Shown in pieces: positions 1-8,542 of a stretch of 64,000 nt of DNA (positions within the stretch are counted from its first letter, which is position 1; each line of letters starts with the position of its first letter). Source of the stretch: Cyclobacteriaceae bacterium. GTDB taxonomy: Bacteria; Bacteroidota; Bacteroidia; Cytophagales; Cyclobacteriaceae. The DNA is taken from NCBI GenBank assembly GCA_023151255.1, contig JAKLJG010000003.1, positions 248,001 through 312,000 on the forward strand, in the 5' to 3' direction. The position numbers were made by a program, and so were the translations under genes. Under the pieces are notes generated by a model. It saw only the letters and a program-made list of their open reading frames with translations, searched no databases and was not told where the DNA came from.

Positions 1-204
1 TTGCTGAATGTTCATCCACGAACCGATGAACTTACCCTGCGAGTAGAAAACCGCCAGAAGGATTGGGTGGTGATTAAAGCGCTTGAAAAGCCGTTTGTTA
101 ACGTGCTATGGATTGGTACCGGCTTGTTAATGATTGGCTTTGGCATAGCCATGGTGCGCAGGTTCCGCGAGTTCAGCAAGATGAAAGAGAAAGGTCAGGA
201 GTAA
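1..204 (+). CDS. C-terminal end of a cytochrome c biogenesis (CcmF/CcsA-type) membrane protein, 5' truncated by the window
   Basis: The reading frame is open at base 1 and stops with TAA at 202-204, so only the last 67 residues are visible. The stretch contains one membrane segment (about residues 36-52, WIGTGLLMIGFGIAMV) followed by a basic cytoplasmic tail, RRFREFSKMKEK. This arrangement resembles the extreme C-terminus of CcmF/NrfE-type heme lyases of Bacteroidota, which attach heme to apocytochromes c at the inner membrane. That match is from memory of the family and rests on a short fragment. The TTG at base 1 is not taken as a real start. A strong hairpin follows the stop, so this is probably the last gene of its operon. 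Confidence 0.5.
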   Translation: MLNVHPRTDELTLRVENRQKDWVVIKALEKPFVNVLWIGTGLLMIGFGIAMVRRFREFSKMKEKGQE

Positions 205-228
205 ACTTCCTGATTACCTTGTGCAAAT

Positions 229-254
229 AAAAATGGGGCGCAAGCCCCATTTTT
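229..254. terminator. Bidirectional intrinsic terminator between convergent genes
   Basis: A perfect 11-bp stem (AAAAATGGGGC, 229-239) is closed by a GCAA tetraloop (240-243) and pairs with GCCCCATTTTT (244-254). The A/T flanks give a U-tract on both strands. It separates the cytochrome biogenesis gene on the plus strand from the permease on the minus strand. Confidence 0.85.
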
Positions 255-268
255 CTTATTACAGTTTT

Positions 269-1714
269 TCAATACCGTGCATGACTTCGCCCGTAAGCCA
301 GGTAAATCAGTACACCAATAACAAGCCAGACGCCACATATAATGAATGTGAGTTGATTTAGAAATGACATAACAGCTCCACAACAAATAACTCCGAGGAT
401 GGGCACAACCGGGAATAGCGGAGTTTTGAACGGTCGAGGTAGCTCAGGGCTTTTATACCGGAGTATTAATATTCCGAGACAGACAATTATAAAGGCCAAC
501 AGCGTACCGATGGAAACCAGTTCACCCAACACACTGATGGGCAGCAATCCGGAAGCTACCAGGGCAACTGTACCAGTAACAAGTGTTGAAACATGCGGAG
601 TGCCGAATTTTGAGTGGACTTTTGAGAACGGTGTAAAGAACAATCCGTCATTAGCCATGGAGTAGAAAATCCGCGTTTGCCCCATCAACATTACCAGGAT
701 CACCGAAGTTAATCCGGCAATGGCCCCGATTTTAATGAAGGGGCTAAGCCACTGCAAGCCGCTACCGGCTTTGTCGATGGCAACGGCAATCGGTGCTGCT
801 GTATTCAGTTCGCCATAAGGAGCAATGCCCGTCATAACCAGCGAAACCAAAATGTACACAATGGTGCAAATAAACAGCGAACCTAAAATTCCCCACGGCA
901 TATCCTTTTGCGGATTCTTTGCTTCTTGTGCGGCTGTTGATACGGCATCGAAGCCGATGTAGGCAAAAAAGATGACTGCCGATGCGCGTAAAATACCACT
1001 CACTCCATATTGTCCAAATGTTCCGGTGTTCTCCGGAATAAACGGCACCCAGTTGTCGGCAACAATGTATTGCCAGCCGAAAATGATAAATAAGAAGATG
1101 ACGGTGAGCTTAATAAGAACAACAATGTTGTTAAACGTGGCTGATTCTTTAATACCCCGGAATAACAACACTGTTACCAATGTTACAATAAATGCAGCCG
1201 GCAAATTGAATACGGCACCTGTTGCAATAAGATTATGATTTTCATCAAACGTATAGGGGGCATTGGCCAGTTCCGGTGGGATGTGAATACCCACGGAGTC
1301 CAGGAAGTTGACCACATAGCCCGACCAGCCGACAGCAACTGTTGAACCTGCAAACAAATATTCCAGCACCAGCGCCCAGCCGATAATCCATGCCACACCA
1401 CGACCCATGGTAGCATAGGCATAGGTGTAAGCGCTTCCGGCAATGGGTATCATCGCAGCGAACTCAGCATAACATAACCCGGCAAAGGCACAGGCCAGTG
1501 CAGAAACAATAAAAGAAAATGCTACTGCCGGACCGGCATATTGGGCGGCCGCCTGGCCGGTAAGTACAAATATGCCCGCACCAATTACGGCACCAATGCC
1601 GAGTGCAATGAGGTTAACTTTTCCGAGTGTGCGCTTTAATCCGTGTGACGATTCGCCCGAGGCTTCTTTCATCAGAACGTCCATGGGCTTTTTGGTAAAC
1701 AAAGGGTTGGCCAT
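269..1714 (-). CDS. APC-superfamily amino acid permease
   Basis: The 481-residue integral membrane protein is hydrophobic almost throughout, with about 12-14 predicted membrane helices. The APC signature GIGAVIGAGIF is at residues 39-49 in the first helix; in the family this unwound glycine-rich segment binds the substrate backbone. The overall pattern, with a short cytoplasmic N-terminus containing SSHGLKRTLGKVN, resembles the cationic amino acid transporter (CAT/YfnA) branch. It probably takes up amino acids by proton symport; the exact substrate cannot be read from sequence. ATG at 1714 is preceded by a perfect inverted repeat (1725-1750) that overlaps a -7-like element, so transcription may be controlled by a repressor. 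The gene is monocistronic and ends at the shared terminator 229-254. Confidence 0.9.
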   Translation of the reverse strand: MANPLFTKKPMDVLMKEASGESSHGLKRTLGKVNLIALGIGAVIGAGIFVLTGQAAAQYAGPAVAFSFIVSALACAFAGLCYAEFAAMIPIAGSAYTYAYATMGRGVAWIIGWALVLEYLFAGSTVAVGWSGYVVNFLDSVGIHIPPELANAPYTFDENHNLIATGAVFNLPAAFIVTLVTVLLFRGIKESATFNNIVVLIKLTVIFLFIIFGWQYIVADNWVPFIPENTGTFGQYGVSGILRASAVIFFAYIGFDAVSTAAQEAKNPQKDMPWGILGSLFICTIVYILVSLVMTGIAPYGELNTAAPIAVAIDKAGSGLQWLSPFIKIGAIAGLTSVILVMLMGQTRIFYSMANDGLFFTPFSKVHSKFGTPHVSTLVTGTVALVASGLLPISVLGELVSIGTLLAFIIVCLGILILRYKSPELPRPFKTPLFPVVPILGVICCGAVMSFLNQLTFIICGVWLVIGVLIYLAYGRSHARY

Positions 1715-1724
1715 CAGATCTTCG

Positions 1725-1750
1725 TTTTAGGTTTGGTAATAAACCTAAAA
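1725..1750 (-). promoter_or_regulatory. Perfect inverted repeat overlapping the permease promoter; putative operator or leader hairpin
   Basis: TTTTAGGTTT (1725-1734) and AAACCTAAAA (1741-1750) form a perfect 10-bp inverted repeat with a 6-base spacer, ending 10 bases before the permease ATG. On the minus strand the distal arm overlaps TACTTTTA (1753-1746), a near match to the Bacteroidota -7 element TAnnTTTG. The symmetric site over the expected start of transcription suggests a repressor operator; a 5'-UTR hairpin is the alternative. Confidence 0.45.
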
Positions 1751-1807
1751 GTAGCAAGATTCCTGAATTTGCCCGATGGCTCCTAACCCTGCATGCTGAA
1801 ACTTATT

Positions 1808-2473
1808 TTAAACGGCCGGAGGCTGGTTTTCGGGGGAGTTGTTCAAAACCGGTTGTTGTTTTTCAGCAGGGAAGGCATCAGCAGGGTCTTTGGCGTCTTC
1901 ACTATGTTTGAAGAACCGCTTCTGCATAATCAGGATGGTGACAACGCCAATGAAGATTGAAGAGTCGGCAATGTTGAACACCGGACTGAAAAATAAAAAG
2001 TGTTGCCCGCCTACAAAGGGCACCCACTCGGGCCAGAAGAATTCAAACAGCGGAAAGAACAGCATATCAATAACCTGCCCGTGAAACCACGGAGTAGGTG
2101 CATCAGCAGGGGCGTTGTTCAGCAATACGCCAAAAAAGGTGCTGTCTATAACGTTGCCCACAGCACCGCCTAATATCAGGCCCATGCACCATAAAAATCC
2201 GGGGTGGGCATTCCGTGCGGCCATCTTCCATAAGTAGTAGCCGATACCAAACATGGCGCCTATGCGGAAAATAGTCAGGGCCAGTTTGCCGAATTCATTT
2301 TCCCAACGGATGCCGAAGGCCATGCCGGGGTTGAGCAGGTAATGCAGCCGGAACCAGTCGCCAATAACGTTGATTTCTTCGTGCAACTCCATATTATTAA
2401 ACACCAGCATTTTGGAAGTCTGGTCGATGACAATCACAACAAAGGCCAGTAGAAAATATTTTTGTGCTTTCAT
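1808..2473 (-). CDS. lspA: Lipoprotein signal peptidase (signal peptidase II)
   Basis: This 221-residue inner-membrane aspartyl protease cleaves the signal peptide of diacylglyceryl-modified prolipoproteins. Visible hallmarks are four membrane segments, the motif GNVIDS with the presumed catalytic Asp110, and FNIADS with Asp170, matching the two-aspartate pattern of LspA. It is longer than the roughly 165-residue enterobacterial enzyme because of an insert around residues 120-160 and a hydrophilic Pro/Ala-rich tail after residue 190; similar lengths are usual in Bacteroidota. The ATG overlaps the ileS stop by one base (TAATG), implying translational coupling. Several lipoproteins in this window (DUF4249, DUF6452, the S9A peptidase) would be substrates. 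Confidence 0.95.
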   Translation of the reverse strand: MKAQKYFLLAFVVIVIDQTSKMLVFNNMELHEEINVIGDWFRLHYLLNPGMAFGIRWENEFGKLALTIFRIGAMFGIGYYLWKMAARNAHPGFLWCMGLILGGAVGNVIDSTFFGVLLNNAPADAPTPWFHGQVIDMLFFPLFEFFWPEWVPFVGGQHFLFFSPVFNIADSSIFIGVVTILIMQKRFFKHSEDAKDPADAFPAEKQQPVLNNSPENQPPAV

Positions 2474-5400
2474 TACCTGATGAGGCTGATTTTTACATTA
2501 AGTTTAAAGTCATCCATATCCACTTCTGCCGCATCCGGTATCTGATCCTTCAGTTCTAACCGAATAGCTTGGGTTTCGGTGCGGATATAATCGCTGTATT
2601 GCGTTAATGCCGAAGCGACCGTTTCACCGTTTCGCTCCACTTCAATTGTTATTTTATCGAGCACGGCAAAGCCCATGTCTTTGCGCAGGTTTTGCACGCG
2701 GTTTACGAAGTCGCGCGCAATGCCCTCACGCTTCAATTCGTCAGTAAGGGTAATGTCGAGGGCTACCGTCAGGTCGTTATCGGTGGCAACCGACCAGCCC
2801 GGAATGTCTTCGGAGGAGATCAGCACATCATCGAGCACCAAATTAAAACCCTCTTTCAACAGGGCGCCTTGCTTTTCGATTTGCTGAATGTCGGCCTGGG
2901 TAAAGGAGTTAATTACGGCCGCCACCTCTTTCATCCTCGGGCCGTACTGCCTGCCGAGTTTGGCAAAATTTGGTTTTGCTTTTTTTGTAACCAGCCCGGT
3001 GGTGTCGTCAATGTATTCGATGTGCTTGATGTTCACTTCAGCCTTTATAATTTCTTCTACGCTGCGGATGCGTTCGGCAAAACGCGGGTCGAGCACGGGT
3101 AACAGAATTTTTTGCAACGGGGTACGCACTTTTATCCTGCTGTTTTTGCGCAGCGAATGCACCAGGCTGCAGATGCGTTGCGCATAGTCCATTGAAATTT
3201 CCAGATCCATATTGCGGTGCGCCAGTTCGGGGTTAACCAGGTCAGTAAGATGAACGGATACCTGCCGCAGCGGAGTGTTGCCGGCCCTGGCCTTATCGCG
3301 GATATTGTCCGACAGGTTTTTGTAAAGCCAATCAGCGAAGAATGGCGCTATGGGTGACATGAGTTGAGCGGTAACCATCAGGCACTGATACAGGGTTTCG
3401 TAGGCCGCTTTTTTGTCTTCGGATAATTCACCGCGCAGGTTGGGTTGCCAGAAGCGTTTACGGTTTAACCGCACATACCAGTTTGATAGGTGATCGTTAA
3501 CAAACTCCTGGATGGCGCGTGCTGCGCGGGTAGGTTCATAGTCGGTATACGCTTCGGTAACTTCGGTAATCAGCGACTGCAGTTTGGAGATGATCCACTT
3601 ATCAAGATGAGTAAGTTTTTCGAACGGCACATTGTTCACCTCATCTTTTACAAAGCCGTCAATATTGGCGTAAAGGGCAAAGAAGGAGTAGGTGTTGACC
3701 AGCGTACCGAAAAACCTGCGCTGCACCTCTACAACACCATTCAGGTCGAACTTCAGGTTTTCCCAGGGTGGAGCATTTTCAACCATGTACCAGCGCACCA
3801 AATCGGGCCCGAATTGCTCGAGTGTTTCGAAGGGGTTTATAACGTTACCCAGCCGCTTCGACATTTTGTTGCCGTCTTTATCGAGCAGCAGGCCGGTGGA
3901 GATAACGTTTTTGAATGCGATGCTGTCGTAGAGCAGCACGGCAATAGCATGCAGCGTAAAAAACCAGCCGCGGGTCTGGTCAACGCCTTCCGAAATAAAA
4001 TCGGCCGGGTAGGCGCCTTTCCAGCCGTCATTGAAGGGCATCGGATCGCCCTTTTTAAGCAACTCATGATTTAATCCCCATTGAGCGTACGGCATGGCAC
4101 CCGAGTCGAACCACACATCAATCAGGTCTGGTTCGCGGTACATGGGTTTGCCCGAAGGGCTGACTAATACAATTTCATCAACATAGGGGCGGTGCAGGTC
4201 AAACACCTTCCTTAATCCACCTTTAGAGTGGGAGATTGAGGTGCCCCCTTCGAAGGAAATCGAGGGGGTGTAAACACCTGCCTTTTTTGCTTTTTCAATC
4301 TCTTCCTGAAGTTCCACTAATGAGCCGATGCACTTTTCTTCTTTGCCATCTTTTGTTCGCCAGATGGGCAATGGCGTACCCCAGTAGCGTGAGCGCGACA
4401 AATTCCAATCAACCAGGTTTTCGAGCCAGTTGCCAAAACGGCCCGTACCGGTTGATTCGGGTTTCCAGTTGATGGTTTTGTTCAGTTCGGCCATGCGCTC
4501 TTTCAATGCCGTGGTTTTGATAAACCACGAATCGAGCGGGTAGTACAGCACAGGCTTATCGGTGCGCCAGCAGTGCGGGTAGGTGTGCTCGTACTTTTCT
4601 ACTTTAAAGGCTTTGTTTTCTTCTTTCAGGATGATGGAGATGATCACATCAGTGGACTTGTAATCCGGGTGGCTCTCATCTTCATCGGTGTAATTTTTAA
4701 CGTAAAAATCGGTTTCGGTAAGGGGTTTGTGTGATTTGATTTTATATCGCTCAACGCCTTCTTTCAGTTTGCTGCCGATTTCATTTACAAATTTTCCCTT
4801 CCGGTCAACGGTGGGTACTTCGTTGCCGTTTTCATCCTTAACGGTAAGCGGAGGGATACCGTATTGTTTGGCCACGCGGAAGTCATCAGCACCAAAGGTA
4901 GGCGAAGTGTGTACCACCCCGGTACCGTCTTCGGTAGTCACAAAATCACCGGCTACTACCTTAAAGGCTTTGTCGGCATCGTACAAGGGCTGGATGTACG
5001 GCATGAGTTGTTCGTATGAAACACCGACTACTTGTTTACCGGTAAACTCCTGAACAACTTTGTACGGAATCACCTTGTCGCCCGGTTTGTAGGTTTGCAA
5101 ATCAAGGTCTTTTCCTTTTTCTGAAAAATATTTTTGTACTAAATCCTTGGCTAGTATAACGCTAACAGGCTGATGCGTGTAGGTGTTAAATGTATTTACC
5201 TGTACGTATTGAATTTTTTCGCCAACAGCCAACGCTGTATTTGAAGGCAATGTCCATGGAGTGGTGGTCCAGGCGAGAATGAACACCCCCCTCAGTCCCC
5301 CCTCAAGGGGGGTGTACAAAAACTCCGACTTCGCATCGCGTTTCACTTTAAACTGCGCGACCACCGAAGTGTCCTTCACAGTTTTATAGGTGCCAGGCAA

Positions 5401-5991
5401 ATTCAGCTCGTGCGAACTTAATCCAGTGCCGGCCGCGGGCGAGAAGGGCTGGATGGTGTACCCTTTGTACAGCAGGCCTTTTGTGTAGAACTGTTTCAGT
5501 ATCCACCACAGTGTTTCGATGTAGTTGGAATCGTAGGTGATGTACGGATCATCCAGGTCAACCCAATAGCCCATCTTCATAGTCAGGTCGTCCCACTGAT
5601 CCTTATACATCATCACCGTTTCTTTGCACTTGCGGTTGTATTCTTCAATCGAGATTTTTTTGCCGATGTCGTCTTTGGTAATGCCCAGTTGTTTTTCAAC
5701 CTGCAGTTCAACGGGCAGGCCGTGGGTATCCCATCCGCCTTTGCGTTTTACCTGGTAGCCCTGCAGGGTTTTAAACCGGCAGAAGATGTCTTTAATGGTG
5801 CGGGCCATTACGTGGTGAATGCCGGGTGTGCCGTTGGCCGAGGGGGGGCCTTCGTAAAACGTAAAAGTTGGAGCACCTTCGCGGTTAGCTACCGACTGCT
5901 CAAAGATTTTTTCGGATTTCCAGAAATTCAGGATATCGGAAGCCAGTTGGGCGTAGTTCAGGTTTGCAGGTTCCTTATAGGTTTTTGCCAT
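2473..5991 (-). CDS. ileS: Isoleucyl-tRNA synthetase
   Basis: This class I synthetase of 1172 residues charges tRNA-Ile. The HIGH-type motif is GTPGIHH (residues 54-60), KMSKR is at 709-713, the editing domain has the conserved TTTPWTLP segment, and an anticodon-binding domain occupies the C-terminal third. Two segments look inserted: residues 226-237 (YTPLEGGLRGVF) just before the TTTPWTLP stretch, and residues 574-597 between a helix ending KKAGV and the conserved DLHRPYVDE. Both begin YTP and end GGLR-x-VF, and both are encoded by GC-rich palindromic DNA (see repeat entries). A -7 element TATCTTTG lies at 6047-6040 on the minus strand, about 40 bases upstream. The gene is cotranscribed with lspA. 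In many Bacteroidota I recall a dksA-like gene between these two; none is here. Confidence 0.97.
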   Translation of the reverse strand: MAKTYKEPANLNYAQLASDILNFWKSEKIFEQSVANREGAPTFTFYEGPPSANGTPGIHHVMARTIKDIFCRFKTLQGYQVKRKGGWDTHGLPVELQVEKQLGITKDDIGKKISIEEYNRKCKETVMMYKDQWDDLTMKMGYWVDLDDPYITYDSNYIETLWWILKQFYTKGLLYKGYTIQPFSPAAGTGLSSHELNLPGTYKTVKDTSVVAQFKVKRDAKSEFLYTPLEGGLRGVFILAWTTTPWTLPSNTALAVGEKIQYVQVNTFNTYTHQPVSVILAKDLVQKYFSEKGKDLDLQTYKPGDKVIPYKVVQEFTGKQVVGVSYEQLMPYIQPLYDADKAFKVVAGDFVTTEDGTGVVHTSPTFGADDFRVAKQYGIPPLTVKDENGNEVPTVDRKGKFVNEIGSKLKEGVERYKIKSHKPLTETDFYVKNYTDEDESHPDYKSTDVIISIILKEENKAFKVEKYEHTYPHCWRTDKPVLYYPLDSWFIKTTALKERMAELNKTINWKPESTGTGRFGNWLENLVDWNLSRSRYWGTPLPIWRTKDGKEEKCIGSLVELQEEIEKAKKAGVYTPSISFEGGTSISHSKGGLRKVFDLHRPYVDEIVLVSPSGKPMYREPDLIDVWFDSGAMPYAQWGLNHELLKKGDPMPFNDGWKGAYPADFISEGVDQTRGWFFTLHAIAVLLYDSIAFKNVISTGLLLDKDGNKMSKRLGNVINPFETLEQFGPDLVRWYMVENAPPWENLKFDLNGVVEVQRRFFGTLVNTYSFFALYANIDGFVKDEVNNVPFEKLTHLDKWIISKLQSLITEVTEAYTDYEPTRAARAIQEFVNDHLSNWYVRLNRKRFWQPNLRGELSEDKKAAYETLYQCLMVTAQLMSPIAPFFADWLYKNLSDNIRDKARAGNTPLRQVSVHLTDLVNPELAHRNMDLEISMDYAQRICSLVHSLRKNSRIKVRTPLQKILLPVLDPRFAERIRSVEEIIKAEVNIKHIEYIDDTTGLVTKKAKPNFAKLGRQYGPRMKEVAAVINSFTQADIQQIEKQGALLKEGFNLVLDDVLISSEDIPGWSVATDNDLTVALDITLTDELKREGIARDFVNRVQNLRKDMGFAVLDKITIEVERNGETVASALTQYSDYIRTETQAIRLELKDQIPDAAEVDMDDFKLNVKISLIR
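4201..4272 (-). repeat. In-frame palindromic insertion B within ileS (72 bp)
   Basis: On the coding strand the 72 bases run from TAC at 4272 to TTT at 4201 and encode residues 574-597 without stops. The segment contains the perfect palindrome CCTTCGAAGG and C-run/G-run arms. It starts TACACCCCC like insertion A, and its second half ends GGTGGATTAAGGAAGGTGTT, which lines up codon for codon with the end of insertion A (GGLR-x-VF). Its length is exactly twice that of A, so it may be a dimer of diverged units. Confidence 0.6.
5281..5317 (-). repeat. In-frame palindromic insertion A within ileS (36-37 bp)
   Basis: Bases 5316-5281 encode residues 226-237 on the minus strand. The DNA contains a perfect hairpin CCCCCCTCAAGGGGGG (5297-5312), and the ends GAACACCCCCC (5281-5291) and GGGGGGTGTAC (5307-5317) are an inverted repeat with one mismatch. 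Such extreme G/C-run structure is unlike the surrounding coding sequence and sits in a loop where other IleS proteins, as I recall them, have few residues. Confidence 0.65.
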
Positions 5992-6039
5992 TGTTTAAAA
6001 TACCGCTACTACCGGTTGATTTTCAATAGAATAAGGCAG

Positions 6040-6047
6040 CAAAGATA
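6040..6047 (-). promoter_or_regulatory. Putative -7 element TATCTTTG of the ileS-lspA operon
   Basis: The minus strand reads TATCTTTG, a full match to the Bacteroidota TAnnTTTG element. It lies about 49 bases upstream of the ileS ATG at 5991 in the short gap after the RND gene. I did not find a convincing TTTG -33 element at the expected spacing. Confidence 0.45.
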
Positions 6048-6077
6048 ATGACGAAATCCGAATGGCGATGCGTGTTG

Positions 6078-8495
6078 CTATTCAGCAGCCGGGTGGCGGT
6101 TGTGGATTTTTATTTTGCTCAGATCAATGGTTTCGTCTTCCTCTTCGGTATAAAAATTGGCATCGACATCATCAATCAGCAGGTGTTCTCCGGTTTTAGG
6201 TTTTGATTTATCGAACGTTAATATAAGTACAGGCAGCAGTATCAGGTTGGTTAACATGGAGATAAGCAGGGTGGTGGAGGTGAGTAGCCCCAGGGCGATG
6301 GTTCCGCCAAAGGAGGAGAAGGCGAAAATGATAAAGCCGGCAAAGAGAACCACCGAGGTGTACACCATACTCTTACCTATTTCTAAGACGGTATTGCTTA
6401 CAGCCACCGGAATAAAAAACTTCCGGGCATGTAATTCCTGCCTGTACTTGGCCAGGAAATGAATGGAGTAATCGACTGAGATGCCGAAGGTAATGCTGAA
6501 GATAAGCACGGTGCTGGGCTTTAACGGGATGTTAAAGTACCCCATCAGCCCTGCGGTAATCATCATGGGGATGATGTTGGGGATAAGGGCAATGAAAACC
6601 ATGCGGAGGTTGGCAAACAGAAGGCCCATTGTAACAGCAATGAGTGCGAAAGCAAGCAGCAGGCTTCCTTTGAGGTTTGTGATTAGAAACGAATTTCCTT
6701 TGATAAACAACGGAGTGGTACCGGTTATTTTAACCGAGATGCCGGAGTCGGCAAAGATGGTGTCTATCTGCGGCTTGATAACGCGGTTGATGAGCGAATC
6801 CATTTTATCCGATCCAACATCGGCCACCTGCAAGGAAATTCGCATTACCTGAAGTGTGGAGTCAACAAAGGATTTAAATAACCCGCTGTTATCGCTCTGA
6901 CCTTTCAGGTAAGGCAGTATAAAATTGCGTTCCCGGTTGTCGGGCAGCGAATACCTTGAGGGATTGTTGTTGTAAAATGCCTGCTTGGCCGCTTTAACAA
7001 AACTCACAATGGATACCGGTTTGGAGAGTGCCGGTTGTGCTTCCAGAAATTTTTCAAACTCGTCAATCTTTTGCAGGTTTTTAACATCAATAACGCCCCT
7101 GCGTTTGCCGGTGTCCACCACCATTTCCAGTGGCATTACCCCGCTGAAGTTTTCTTCAAAAAAGAGCAGGTCTTTTTTAACCACACTTTCTTCGGGCAGG
7201 TCGTCCACCATGTACGATACGCTGTGAATGCGCATCATGCCCACTCCGGCAAAGAATACAATTACTACGGTGGAGATTGAAATGCCCAGCCGCTGCCGGT
7301 GCACCTGCACGTCAATAAAATTAAGTGCTTTATCCAGTACTTTCAGGTCAAGGTGTTTGAGGTGTTTTTCGGATGGCGGGGGCATCCATGAGAAGAAACC
7401 GGGGATGAGAATCAAACTCACTGCAAAGGTTGCCATTACGTTAATACCGGCCACGATACCGAACTCGCGCAGCACGGTGATGTCGGCTGTAAGCAACACC
7501 AGAAAACCGATGGCGGTCGTCAGGTTGGTAAGAAAGGTGGCCATGCCGATCTTACGAATAACCCGGCTAATGGCGAGCAGTTTATTGCCATGGGCAGCAT
7601 ATTCGGCATGGTACTTATTGGTAAGGTATATAGCGTTGGGTATGCCGATCACCACAATAATAGGCGGCAACATGCCGCTGAGCAGGGTAATTTTAAAGCC
7701 GAGCAGTTCAATGGTTCCCAATACCCATACCACCACGATGCCAATAACCACCAGCGGAAAGATCATGGCGCGGACTGACCGGAAGAAGAGCAACAGGATG
7801 ATGCCCGTAACAGCCACCGAAAGACCCAGGAAGAGTTTCAGTTCGTTATTCACCTGCTGGGCGATAACGGAGCGAACAAACGGCAAGCCGGCATAATGCA
7901 ACTGTATGCCGGTGGCGCGGGTAAATTGTTCGCCCTTTTCTACAATCTCGTTGGTAAGGCCGATGCGTTTGTCGGAGTTTAACGTTTCTTTTTTAACAGA
8001 AATCAGTACGGCAATGGCCCCGTTGGTTTCGTTTACAATCTGGCCGATATAAAATTTTTGCTTTTTTGCTTCTTTCAGTAAACTATCCAGTTCGTACTGG
8101 CTGGTGATTTTGCGCTGAAAGATGTCCTGCAGAACAAACTGCTTGCGGGCCGTGTCTTTAACCATCATTTTTATCTGCGGCAACGAAATCACCTCGTTCA
8201 CTCCATCAATCCATTTAACGGCCACACAAAACTCGCGCAGCTTTTCGAACTTCCTGTATTCAAAAATGTTGCTGTCTTTAAGGCCTACGGCAATGATGTT
8301 ACCATCCTCGCCAAATTGTTTTCGGAACTCGTTAAAGAAAATCTGTTCCGGGTCGTGCGCGGGCACCGTTCCCCTGAAGTCATAACTCAGTTCGGCCTTG
8401 CGGGCATGTAACGCCATGAATACGGTAATAGCCAGAATGATCAGGCTAAGCGGCAGTTTGTATTTAATGATAAAATGGGCGAGGGCAGTCCACAT
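6078..8495 (-). CDS. RND superfamily / MMPL-type exporter
   Basis: The 805-residue protein has the duplicated RND layout: an N-terminal helix (residues 14-29), a large periplasmic loop, a block of about five helices with the sterol-sensing-like sequence LPPIIVVIGIPNAIYLTNKY, then a second loop and a second helical block containing ITFGISVDYSIHFLAKY. Both blocks include the polar residues expected for proton relay. This is the MMPL/patched-like single-component type found in hopanoid or lipid export proteins, not a tripartite AcrB pump; no membrane-fusion or outer-membrane channel gene is adjacent. The cargo is unknown, with lipid or hydrophobic compound export as the family-based guess. TAGTTTTG at 8519-8512 suggests its own promoter with a leader of about 10 bases. 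Confidence 0.85.
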   Translation of the reverse strand: MWTALAHFIIKYKLPLSLIILAITVFMALHARKAELSYDFRGTVPAHDPEQIFFNEFRKQFGEDGNIIAVGLKDSNIFEYRKFEKLREFCVAVKWIDGVNEVISLPQIKMMVKDTARKQFVLQDIFQRKITSQYELDSLLKEAKKQKFYIGQIVNETNGAIAVLISVKKETLNSDKRIGLTNEIVEKGEQFTRATGIQLHYAGLPFVRSVIAQQVNNELKLFLGLSVAVTGIILLLFFRSVRAMIFPLVVIGIVVVWVLGTIELLGFKITLLSGMLPPIIVVIGIPNAIYLTNKYHAEYAAHGNKLLAISRVIRKIGMATFLTNLTTAIGFLVLLTADITVLREFGIVAGINVMATFAVSLILIPGFFSWMPPPSEKHLKHLDLKVLDKALNFIDVQVHRQRLGISISTVVIVFFAGVGMMRIHSVSYMVDDLPEESVVKKDLLFFEENFSGVMPLEMVVDTGKRRGVIDVKNLQKIDEFEKFLEAQPALSKPVSIVSFVKAAKQAFYNNNPSRYSLPDNRERNFILPYLKGQSDNSGLFKSFVDSTLQVMRISLQVADVGSDKMDSLINRVIKPQIDTIFADSGISVKITGTTPLFIKGNSFLITNLKGSLLLAFALIAVTMGLLFANLRMVFIALIPNIIPMMITAGLMGYFNIPLKPSTVLIFSITFGISVDYSIHFLAKYRQELHARKFFIPVAVSNTVLEIGKSMVYTSVVLFAGFIIFAFSSFGGTIALGLLTSTTLLISMLTNLILLPVLILTFDKSKPKTGEHLLIDDVDANFYTEEEDETIDLSKIKIHNRHPAAE

Positions 8496-8511
8496 GGGGC
8501 CAATAAAAAAT

Positions 8512-8519
8512 CAAAACTA
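8512..8519 (-). promoter_or_regulatory. Putative -7 element TAGTTTTG for the RND exporter
   Basis: The minus-strand TAGTTTTG matches TAnnTTTG and ends 16 bases before the RND ATG (8495). It lies in the 47-base gap downstream of the MtfA-like gene, suggesting separate transcription. Confidence 0.45.
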
Positions 8520-8542
8520 ACGATTTTTATCGGAGCTGTTTG

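Noticed and set aside
3490-4074. 194-aa plus-strand ORF inside ileS
   Set aside because: It is antisense to the conserved, motif-bearing ileS and has no recognisable features of its own.
7228-7896. 222-aa plus-strand ORF inside the RND exporter
   Set aside because: It is a reverse-strand shadow of a high-quality membrane protein gene; the amino acid composition is unnatural.
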